Positions 1 to 5,824 of a DNA stretch of 7,823 nt are shown piece after piece. The first letter of the stretch is position 1. Every line of letters begins with the position of its first letter. The notes beneath the pieces were generated by a model. It did no database searches, was not told the DNA's origin, and saw only the letters and a list, made by a program, of their open reading frames with translations. The DNA comes from Candidatus Melainabacteria bacterium. GTDB lineage: Bacteria; Cyanobacteriota; Vampirovibrionia; Vampirovibrionales; JAJTHC01. The DNA lies in contig JAPLIO010000018.1 of the NCBI GenBank assembly GCA_026389055.1, forward strand, positions 1 through 7,823, written 5' to 3'. Made by a program: the position numbers and the translations under genes.

Positions 1-755
1 TAAAGCCAGTTTAAACCCAGCGTTACAAAACTCAAGGCAAAATGAAGCCAAAAGTTACGAGGCTTACATTGGGGTTCGTAGTGAATATCTCTAGCTTCTT
101 TTACACCCAAATCTAATAGCATAGATCTTGTTTTTTGAAGACAAGCGGATTCAAACCGCTCCAAGCTAGCATGATTTTTCATTAAACTAGACATAATGAT
201 AAGACCGTAAATGATAATAGGTAATTGTAAAACCAGCTGAATACCCGAACTATATAAAGCAATTGTTTCCTTATCCACGGCTGAGAAGAGGAGCGGTGCA
301 AGGAAGTAATTAATAGCCCCCGCAACAGCACCCCCCACTAAACCAACGCCTAAATAAAGCCACCAGTGAATCGGTTTCACTAATTTTTGGGCTTCTTTAT
401 TATAGAGTAATTGGTTCAAGTTACGTAAATCAGTATCCAAAGCTCTGTTGCCTTGGTCTTTCGCTATAGCGTTAATCGTTTCAGCCACTTCGGTATAAAA
501 CTGGTGCGTTTTAGCAAAGTGGCTATCCCGCCGAGCGATATTACGATAAAAGCGATACACAGCATAATAGAAGAAAGTAACGGGGGTAACTACCAACGTA
601 CCCAGCCACCAATTCATAAATTCATGGTCTGTTTTTTTACGAGACTCATAGGTTTGTTCTAAATTAAATAAACAGGCTTTAGGTGTTTTAACCACAGGTG
701 CATTATTGGGGTTAGCACTGTTTTGCAACGGGGCTTGAGGGGCAGACATCATCAT
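1..755 (-). CDS. Multi-pass membrane protein of unknown function, 3' end cut by the window edge
   Basis: The frame is open for 251 codons and leaves the window in a codon starting TA, so the protein either stops there or continues with Tyr. It begins with three consecutive ATGs; I chose the first, at 755, because an AAGGA Shine-Dalgarno sequence lies 10 bases upstream. An earlier ATG at 763 stops after three codons. The first 47 or so residues are polar and cytoplasmic-looking. Hydrophobic segments lie at about 48-67, 130-158 (Gly/Ala-rich), 169-191 and 234-251, with a charged, probably helical stretch at 70-128. The gene starts 24 bases after the PilO-like stop codon on the same strand, so it is probably co-transcribed with the pilus genes. 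The last segment (FVTLGLNWL) faintly recalls small DUF4234-like membrane domains, but that is only a resemblance. I do not recognise the family. A role in pilus or secretion function is inferred from position only. Confidence 0.75.
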   Translation of the reverse strand, partial: MMMSAPQAPLQNSANPNNAPVVKTPKACLFNLEQTYESRKKTDHEFMNWWLGTLVVTPVTFFYYAVYRFYRNIARRDSHFAKTHQFYTEVAETINAIAKDQGNRALDTDLRNLNQLLYNKEAQKLVKPIHWWLYLGVGLVGGAVAGAINYFLAPLLFSAVDKETIALYSSGIQLVLQLPIIIYGLIIMSSLMKNHASLERFESACLQKTRSMLLDLGVKEARDIHYEPQCKPRNFWLHFALSFVTLGLNWL

Positions 756-779
756 CGTTTCATAGTCCTTGTTAAGTTA

Positions 780-1514
780 TTAAGGCTTGAAGCCTTCTTC
801 TAGTAAATACAGTTTAATTTTTAGCGTTAATCGAATCGGTTTTTCAGCATTAAAACCTAAACCACCAGTTCGGCTACTACTAACATCGACGGCCTCATAC
901 TTTAACTGAAAGCTCTCCACCTTTAGGAGGGCTTTATTTTTTGCCAACGCCCCCACAAACCCTAAAACAGATTTATAGCTACCCCGTAGCTGCATATCCA
1001 TATTGGTAGTACGCAAGGGTAAGCTTTTTTCCTTCACCGCTACAAAGCGTTGCTGTTCCTGCTTAGCTTCTTCCGCTTTCGCATCTTCCGTTTTGTCTGA
1101 AGGCTTCTTGCCTAAGATAGGTGCTTCTTCTTCAACTTTTGTTTTAATAGAAACTTGTTCGTTGGTTTGGCTAGGCAAAATGGAAACTAACTCGTTCCCT
1201 GTAGAATAACTAAGCGTCAATAATTCCCGTAAAAAGCCTTTAATCCGTTGTTCAGGGTTTTCCTCTGAAAAAGTATAGCCCACTTTTTTTCTGCTATCGT
1301 TAATAAGGTATTTATAGCGATTAATTGCTTGTACTATCGTTGTTTTTTGCTGCGTTAACGTTTCAGATTTAGATTGAAGCAGTGTTAATTTTTGAAACTG
1401 TTTTGTGAACAATTTATATTGTGGTACTACCAACAACAGGGTGCCTAACGAAAGAATGGCAACACAAAGGAAAACAACCAGCCACGTATTTTCTCGTTTA
1501 GTTAAAGCTACCAT
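780..1514 (-). CDS. pilO: PilO-like type IV pilus inner-membrane assembly protein
   Basis: PilO is a bitopic inner-membrane protein that pairs with PilN in the periplasm and helps couple the pilus motor to the secretin; GspM is the type II secretion counterpart. This 244-residue protein has the expected layout: a short basic cytoplasmic N-terminus, one membrane segment at about 11-31, a coiled-coil-prone Gln/Lys/Thr-rich region at 35-75, and a C-terminal alpha/beta domain from about 85 to 240. The C-terminal strands fit the ferredoxin-like fold of PilO (MQLRGSY at 174-180, then the helix at 181-192). A Lys/Glu/Ala-rich insertion at about 125-162 interrupts the periplasmic domain and is longer than I expect for PilO. 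The gene starts five bases after the PilM-PilN stop codon, and the Shine-Dalgarno-like AAGGGG overlaps the end of that gene, which implies translational coupling. Sequence similarity in this family is low, so the call rests on architecture plus neighbours. Confidence 0.75.
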   Translation of the reverse strand: MVALTKRENTWLVVFLCVAILSLGTLLLVVPQYKLFTKQFQKLTLLQSKSETLTQQKTTIVQAINRYKYLINDSRKKVGYTFSEENPEQRIKGFLRELLTLSYSTGNELVSILPSQTNEQVSIKTKVEEEAPILGKKPSDKTEDAKAEEAKQEQQRFVAVKEKSLPLRTTNMDMQLRGSYKSVLGFVGALAKNKALLKVESFQLKYEAVDVSSSRTGGLGFNAEKPIRLTLKIKLYLLEEGFKP

Positions 1515-1519
1515 GCCTG

Positions 1520-3088
1520 CTATGCCCCTTTTTCTTCTACAGTTTCTTGCTCATCTTTTTTACTTAAGCCTGCCAACGTAAAATTAAACGCCCTGTTTCC
1601 GTTAATAATTCGTTCATTAATGTGATGAATCACAATATCATGGGCATAAGCCTTTTTTTCAAACGTTTGGGTAAATTCAATAATCTCTTGTTGTTTCAGG
1701 GCGTAGCCACTAATTTTTAATTCTTTATCAAAAATAATATCGCTAAACCACATGGTGTTAGGCGTTAGTAGTTGTAAATCGTTCAATACAGAAAGAACCG
1801 TTTTGTTGGTTTGTTTAGATTGGCTGGCTACTTGCAGAATACTTTGGTTTAAATTATAAATTTGCTTTAAATTGCTAGATTCTTTTTTGAATTGCTCTAA
1901 TTGTGCATCACCCCCTTGGGAAAGCGTGGTAATTTCTTTCAGTTTTTTTGCTTGAACTTGGTTAAACGTCAGTAACAGAAACCAAACACCCAGTACTAGT
2001 ACCAAGCTTGCTGCCAATGAAGGAATACCCACTTTTTTAAAATAGGCTAAATCAATCCCTTCAAGATACCCTAAATTAAACTCGCCACCTAAACCTGAAG
2101 CATAGCCTTGGTTGGCACCCGTATTTTCAAGAAAATTTAACCGAAAAGGCTCATTGGTAAAGCCAGAAAAACAAGTACCAATGACTGCCAAGCCAATATC
2201 GGCTCTATCTACCTGTAAACTTTCATGGTATTGAATAGATTGCACAGGCACTTGCAAAACCTGTTGTAACGCTTGAACCACAACAAAGCTTAGCCTGCTA
2301 GTCAACCAAAACAACGGTGCCTCAATTTTTGCTGCCTGTATCGTTCTTCGCACTTCCGTAATTAAGTCATTCAAAATCAACGAATCTTCTTGGGCAGCAT
2401 CCAGTAGCTGGCCAGACATGGTTACTTCTCTAATTTCAATAATTTTGCTGCCACGCCACAGGAAAAACCTTAAACGGTCAAATTCCTGCATAATACTGCC
2501 CCATAAAAAATTGGCATGCCCTACCTGTTCAACAATGCCTTTTAATACACCTGTACCCATAAACGCTTTAAATATTTGAACGGTATCTAACGAAATCCCT
2601 GCCAGCTTAATTTTTGCCGCCTTAGCTGCCTGCTTGTAGGCAAAGTAACTATCTTTACGAACAGCCGCAAAAACAAGCCGTTGCAACGAGGGCGAGGAGG
2701 CACCTTCTAAAGCTTCAAATTCCACTATCGCTTCCGTATTATCAAAAGCCCGAAACCGTTCTGCCTCACTTGCTAACGAGATATAGTATTCTTCTCGTTC
2801 CATTTTGGGCAATTCCACCACCCTTAGCAAGGTACTCGGTACGGAAAGATACACTTCGCAATTGGGCGGATTTAAATCTCTCCATAAAATCTTCAATAAG
2901 TCTGCTAAAATTTTAGCATCAGGCACCATATCGCCACCCGAAGTAATAACCCCTTGCGGCAGAGAATAATTAACCGAACGTATAATATGATTGGTTTCCC
3001 TGTTATACAAGGCACCTTCTAATACGTTAGGCTGAATGCTAATACCCACGCTATGAATTGTTTTATTATCACTTTTACCGATAGCCAT
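1520..3088 (-). CDS. PilM-PilN fusion protein (GspL-like architecture), type IV pilus assembly platform
   Basis: The 522-residue product joins an actin-like PilM domain (about 10-320) to a PilN domain (about 345-510). PilM hallmarks are the LPKM strand-turn near 93-96, followed by the SEAERF helix near 107-112 (EAERY in other PilM proteins). A membrane segment lies at about 354-375. After it come a coiled-coil-prone stretch (376-440) and the PilN-type fold, with ELKISGYA near 456-463 and a helix ending in a strand near 507. PilM is usually about 350 residues and PilN about 180-200, so the total fits a fusion. The frame is open back to 3268, but residues upstream of 3088 are not PilM-like and overlap the divergent folate gene, so I chose ATG 3088. 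Its ribosome binding site is weak (GGGT). The PilM nucleotide-binding motifs look degenerate (see findings). It heads the operon with the PilO-like gene. A GspL homologue is an alternative. Confidence 0.82.
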   Translation of the reverse strand: MAIGKSDNKTIHSVGISIQPNVLEGALYNRETNHIIRSVNYSLPQGVITSGGDMVPDAKILADLLKILWRDLNPPNCEVYLSVPSTLLRVVELPKMEREEYYISLASEAERFRAFDNTEAIVEFEALEGASSPSLQRLVFAAVRKDSYFAYKQAAKAAKIKLAGISLDTVQIFKAFMGTGVLKGIVEQVGHANFLWGSIMQEFDRLRFFLWRGSKIIEIREVTMSGQLLDAAQEDSLILNDLITEVRRTIQAAKIEAPLFWLTSRLSFVVVQALQQVLQVPVQSIQYHESLQVDRADIGLAVIGTCFSGFTNEPFRLNFLENTGANQGYASGLGGEFNLGYLEGIDLAYFKKVGIPSLAASLVLVLGVWFLLLTFNQVQAKKLKEITTLSQGGDAQLEQFKKESSNLKQIYNLNQSILQVASQSKQTNKTVLSVLNDLQLLTPNTMWFSDIIFDKELKISGYALKQQEIIEFTQTFEKKAYAHDIVIHHINERIINGNRAFNFTLAGLSKKDEQETVEEKGA

Positions 3089-3142
3089 GTTGGTTACCCA
3101 TAGATTGTTACTGATTGAATTGACGGAAAGACTCTTGATACG

Positions 3143-3796
3143 ATGTTGATTGAACCAAAGAACCCGATACCTTCCCATTATGAGCCAAAAACCACTTGGC
3201 GTGCATGGGCGAAAGCCCAACGTTCGTTCGTTTGCAGTAGCTTTGCTGGGCAACAACAGGCACAGCAAGCGATGCTAAAACAGTTACAACTCTTTATTGA
3301 AAACAATCCTACTTTTGAAACAATTGGGCTTTACCTTCCCATGCCGTTAGAACCTGATTTGTTAGCGTTATTAACGCTATTGCCCAATAAGCACTGGGTT
3401 TTACCAAGGGTAGGGCAAACTGCTTTGGGTGAAGAAACGACGCAGTTATTGTTCCACGTTCTACCTCCAGCGTTGATTGGCTCATCCTCACTCATCAATT
3501 CAATAGAGACTCATCTTATTCAAACCCCTTGGGGGCTGTGGGAGCCTCCTGCCAGTTGGTATCAACCAACGAGGCTTGATTTACTGATTATTCCTGCCCT
3601 TGCGATGGATGGGATGGGCATTCGGTTAGGGTATGGGGGCGGGTATTTTGATAGATGGTTAGCATTGCAATCTCAACAGCCTTACACTATTGGGGTTTGT
3701 TGGGAAGCTTGTAAAGTGGCACAACTGCCAAAAAACGAGTTTGATGTTCCTCTTTCCGCCGTTTGTACAGAAGAGGGGTTGTTCTTTGGTTCGTAA
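3143..3796 (+). CDS. 5-formyltetrahydrofolate cyclo-ligase (5,10-methenyltetrahydrofolate synthetase)
   Basis: This enzyme uses ATP to convert 5-formyltetrahydrofolate to 5,10-methenyltetrahydrofolate, returning a dead-end folate to one-carbon metabolism in the cytoplasm. The 217-residue length is usual for the family. The N-terminal basic helix (K16, R20, K24, R27) is the family's substrate/ATP-contacting helix. LPRVG near 87-91 and WGLWEP near 130-135 match conserved family strands. The signature P-x(4)-D-x-x-G-x-R-LGxGGGYxDR spans 151-171, and the C-terminus carries IGV (183-185), D201 and CTEEG (208-212). The usual Gln after IGV is replaced by Glu-Ala-Cys, a small departure. ATG 3143 is the only suitable start; a GGAAAG about 13 bases upstream is a weak ribosome site. 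It is divergent from the pilus operon, with 54 bases between the two starts. The gene is also called ygfA, fau or fthC. Confidence 0.92.
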   Translation: MLIEPKNPIPSHYEPKTTWRAWAKAQRSFVCSSFAGQQQAQQAMLKQLQLFIENNPTFETIGLYLPMPLEPDLLALLTLLPNKHWVLPRVGQTALGEETTQLLFHVLPPALIGSSSLINSIETHLIQTPWGLWEPPASWYQPTRLDLLIIPALAMDGMGIRLGYGGGYFDRWLALQSQQPYTIGVCWEACKVAQLPKNEFDVPLSAVCTEEGLFFGS

Positions 3797-3841
3797 TAAT
3801 ACCCATTCGGGAATTTAACTATAGCTATTCCAAGTATTATT
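3795..3841. repeat. Imperfect palindrome directly after the cyclo-ligase stop codon
   Basis: AATAATAC at 3795-3802 is the reverse complement of GTATTATT at 3834-3841. Inside it, GGAAT (3810-3814) pairs with ATTCC (3827-3831) around a central CTATAG. The hairpin begins inside the stop codon of the cyclo-ligase gene. It lacks a GC-rich stem and U-tract, so it is not a classical terminator, but it could protect a 3' end. It may be the left end of a larger dispersed element that continues to 3920. Confidence 0.55.
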
Positions 3842-3850
3842 GAGCCATTC

Positions 3851-3920
3851 TGTAGGGGACGCTCTCCGTGGCGTCCCGTCTCACGATTTAGGCGGGCTGG
3901 CACAGAGACCAGCCCCTACA
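3851..3920. repeat. Nested inverted-repeat element with two GC-rich hairpins (MITE/REP-like)
   Basis: The outer arms TGTAGGGG (3851-3858) and CCCCTACA (3913-3920) are exact inverted repeats. Between them lie two perfect 7-bp hairpins: GGGACGC (3856-3862) with GCGTCCC (3871-3877), and GGGCTGG (3894-3900) with CCAGCCC (3909-3915). The outer stem shares bases with both inner stems, so the strand can fold either as two side-by-side hairpins or as a three-way structure. It is clearly more GC-rich than the flanking DNA. From memory, closely similar TAGGGGC...GCCCCTA palindromes occur as dispersed intergenic repeats in cyanobacteria and other bacteria; I cannot verify copy number here. Part of it could also stop transcription from the cyclo-ligase gene. 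Confidence 0.8.
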
Positions 3921-4116
3921 TTAGAGAAGTAGCTCATTAATTATGGGAACAGCTGTATAGCAATAAATTGCTAGCACAAAAGAGACCGCTCATTGGTTTT
4001 ATGCTTATAGATATTATTTTTTACCGTGTGAATGCTATCCATTAGCAACGTGTCCAAAAATCAAAAAAACGACAGTTTAACAGGGATTATCAGGGATTTA
4101 AGGGGTCAAAAAAAAG
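3921..4116. other. Non-coding leader between the palindromic element and the 4117 gene, with a CAGGGATT tandem repeat
   Basis: Together with the two palindromes this makes a 320-base gene-free stretch. I see no open frame of useful length, RNA gene or convincing sigma70 promoter. Positions 4081-4100 hold two 10-base units, CAGGGATTAT and CAGGGATTTA, followed by AAGGGG (4100-4105). The AAGGGG is the likely ribosome binding site for ATG 4117, 11 bases upstream. A-tracts lie on both sides of the tandem unit. The unit resembles, from memory, a widespread dispersed AGGATTATCAGGATTTAAGG-type repeat. Confidence 0.5.
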
Positions 4117-5598
4117 ATGAATAGTCTGCAAAATTTGGGTGCCAATTATGGGCAACAACCAATCGGTTCTTTAGGGGGTAACTTACCTAGCAACCCCGCT
4201 GAACGGGATATGAATTTATATGCAACTAATAGCCTACCACCCGCTTTTCGTAGCGGTGCTACATCAATACAAGCACAACAAGCCCTAGCCCAACGCCTAC
4301 AACAAGCAGGCTACCGCTTTGATGATGCTAAGCTCAATGAAATTCAACGCTTATCAGAGGAACAAAAGCTTGAAAAAGAAAACCTGATTTATATGGGTGC
4401 AGGGCTATTTAGCATGGCAGCGGGTGGCGATAAATTGTATGATTTTGGAGAGCGTTCTCTTCAACGTACAGGGCAGTTTGTTAAAGAAAAGTTCCTAAAA
4501 CCAGAGTGGTTAGATAACTTTGATAAAATGGGCGAAAAAACCAGTCTTCGTCAAGCGGGCTTACAACGCAATGCTAGCGGTAACTTAGAATTACTAGCCC
4601 CTGAAGAAAGAACAGGATTAAAAGGGCTTTGGAATCGGAACAAATCAGGCATTCGGGCTGTGAACCATGCGGAGTATATTGAAGCAGCCAAAGAGCTAAA
4701 ATTAAAAGACTTAAAAAACCTATACCCTGATTTACCCGATGAAGTGATTAGAAACATGCCTGAATCTGCCGTAACAGGTGCAGGGAAATTTGGCAAGCAA
4801 GTAAAACAAGCTATCAGCCCCGTAACGGATGCCGTGGGCAACTTAGCCAAAGACGTCTTCAAACTGGGACCATCAGACCCATTACCTGAGATTAAAAGCA
4901 TGGAAGTACGAAAAGTTGAACGCTTTAATTCCAAAACAACCAGTATGGTAAAAGAGCCACCAGCTCCTACTGCAGGCTTTTTTAATTTTAAAGAAATGGG
5001 AAATGATTGGGACAATAATAAATGGAAATTTGCTAAAGGTGTGGGCGGTAAAGCACTGGGTGTAGCGGGTATTGGCTTAACCGTTTATGCTGCAGGGTCT
5101 AACGCTATGGATAACTACAAGAACAAAAACTACCGTGCTATTGCTACAGATTTAACAGGCGAAGCCGTCGGCGTGGTGGTTAGTTCCGTTGCAACTGGGG
5201 CAGTTAATGTTGCCCTCTGTGCCGCTGGTGCTGCCGCTGTTGTGGCTTGCCCGCCGTTGGCGTTATTAGCCCCTGTTGCTGGCTTTGCAGGTATGATGGT
5301 CTCAGGTGTTATTGGGGGTGTTATTGGGCAAGGTGCTACCAACATTACCAAATGGGCGGTTGATCCGTTCTTTAAATTGTTTGGCTTAAAGAATGCAGAT
5401 GATAACCATCGGGATAAGATAAAAGAAAACCGAGAATTGCTAACCAATATTGCGGTGGGTACAGGGTCTGCATTAGGGAATGCGTTAAAGAGTGTGCCAC
5501 GGCAAGCCACTATCAGTTCGGGTAATCCATCTATGTTTGCGAACAACCCTGCAACGGCTACCAACGCCCCTATGATTAAAGGTGCGTTAGACTTTTAA
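4117..5598 (+). CDS. Uncharacterised 493-residue protein with a long Gly/Ala-rich hydrophobic region, possibly toxin- or effector-like
   Basis: I do not recognise the family. There is no signal peptide: the first 50 residues are polar and Gly/Asn/Gln-rich. A Gln/Glu-rich helical region (about 50-90) precedes a short hydrophobic patch (91-103). Residues 105-300 are charged and helical with Pro-rich breaks (251-260, 280-285). Residues 306-328 form a glycine-rich hydrophobic segment, followed by a short polar NYKNKNYR link (334-340). A long Gly/Ala/Val stretch then runs from about 346 to 410, with glycine-zipper spacing (GVIGGVIGQG near 397-406) and two Cys (368, 378). The tail (420-493) is polar and ends in low-complexity Asn/Ala/Thr sequence. 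The glycine-rich segment, Asn/Tyr-rich link and long hydrophobic hairpin recall linker and pore-like regions in LXG, Rhs and other polymorphic toxins, but no catalytic motif is visible. A structural or membrane-remodelling protein is equally possible. Codon use and composition resemble the neighbours. It stands alone, between two palindromic elements. Confidence 0.8.
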   Translation: MNSLQNLGANYGQQPIGSLGGNLPSNPAERDMNLYATNSLPPAFRSGATSIQAQQALAQRLQQAGYRFDDAKLNEIQRLSEEQKLEKENLIYMGAGLFSMAAGGDKLYDFGERSLQRTGQFVKEKFLKPEWLDNFDKMGEKTSLRQAGLQRNASGNLELLAPEERTGLKGLWNRNKSGIRAVNHAEYIEAAKELKLKDLKNLYPDLPDEVIRNMPESAVTGAGKFGKQVKQAISPVTDAVGNLAKDVFKLGPSDPLPEIKSMEVRKVERFNSKTTSMVKEPPAPTAGFFNFKEMGNDWDNNKWKFAKGVGGKALGVAGIGLTVYAAGSNAMDNYKNKNYRAIATDLTGEAVGVVVSSVATGAVNVALCAAGAAAVVACPPLALLAPVAGFAGMMVSGVIGGVIGQGATNITKWAVDPFFKLFGLKNADDNHRDKIKENRELLTNIAVGTGSALGNALKSVPRQATISSGNPSMFANNPATATNAPMIKGALDF

Positions 5599-5612
5599 TT
5601 GATATTAAAAGT
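5591..5612. other. AT-only 9-bp hairpin over the stop codon of the 4117 gene
   Basis: ACTTTTAAT (5591-5599) pairs perfectly with ATTAAAAGT (5604-5612) around a 4-base loop, and the TAA stop codon lies inside the left arm. With almost no GC it is unlikely to terminate by itself. It may act as a weak 3' mRNA structure. Confidence 0.4.
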
Positions 5613-5646
5613 TTAAATGTCGTGTTCTATCATTGATTGTTATTCC

Positions 5647-5779
5647 TAATACCAATTCACAGATTGAATAGCGTAAGAGTTCAAACCAACCAGTAGGAAC
5701 GACCATCGCCTTTGCTCTGCAGCGGCGATGGTCGTTCCTACTGGTTGGGACGCTATTTAATCTTGTAGTGTGGGTATAA
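5647..5779. repeat. Long inverted-repeat element with a perfect 25-bp stem (MITE/REP-like)
   Basis: The core arms at 5686-5710 and 5724-5748 are perfect 25-base inverted repeats around a 13-base loop that can itself form a GCT/AGC mini-stem. Outside the core, AGATTGAATAGCG (5661-5673) and CGCTATTTAATCT (5751-5763) pair with one mismatch. The outermost TAATACCAATTC (5647-5658) resembles the reverse complement of the right edge, which contains GGGTATA (5772-5778). The whole unit is thus an approximately symmetrical element of about 133 bp without coding capacity, as expected for a miniature inverted-repeat element. It fills the space between two convergent genes and could also affect transcript ends. 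Confidence 0.85.
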
Positions 5780-5795
5780 AACCGCTAATTCAACT

Positions 5796-5824
5796 AAAAG
5801 CCATCACTTACGTGATGCTTTTTT
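5796..5824. terminator. Bidirectional intrinsic terminator between the 4117 gene and guaB
   Basis: AAAAGC (5796-5801) and ATCAC (5803-5807) pair with GTGAT (5812-5816) and GCTTTT (5817-5822), with a single bulged base and a 4-base loop. On the plus strand the stem is followed by a run of six T (5819-5824). On the minus strand guaB reads through its stop codon, which sits in the loop, and then into TTTT. It therefore suits both convergent genes, although the stem is only moderately GC-rich. Confidence 0.65.

Noticed and set aside
453..1209. Plus-strand open frames at 453-662 and 1003-1209
   Set aside because: They lie antisense to the membrane protein and the PilO-like gene, lack a ribosome site, and show no family resemblance.
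3089..3268. Upstream extension of the PilM-PilN frame to an ATG at 3268, or to another at 3178
   Set aside because: The extra residues do not resemble PilM and would overlap the strongly supported cyclo-ligase gene on the other strand; ATG 3088 places the start just before the PilM fold.
4551..5564. Long minus-strand open frames opposite the orphan gene (4551-5015 and 5130-5564)
   Set aside because: They are mirror frames of a continuous plus-strand gene that has a good ribosome site, and their translations are low-complexity without recognisable domains.
3795..5779. A CRISPR array or complete insertion sequence
   Set aside because: The repeats are palindromic pairs, not regularly spaced direct repeats, and there is no transposase or Cas-like coding sequence.
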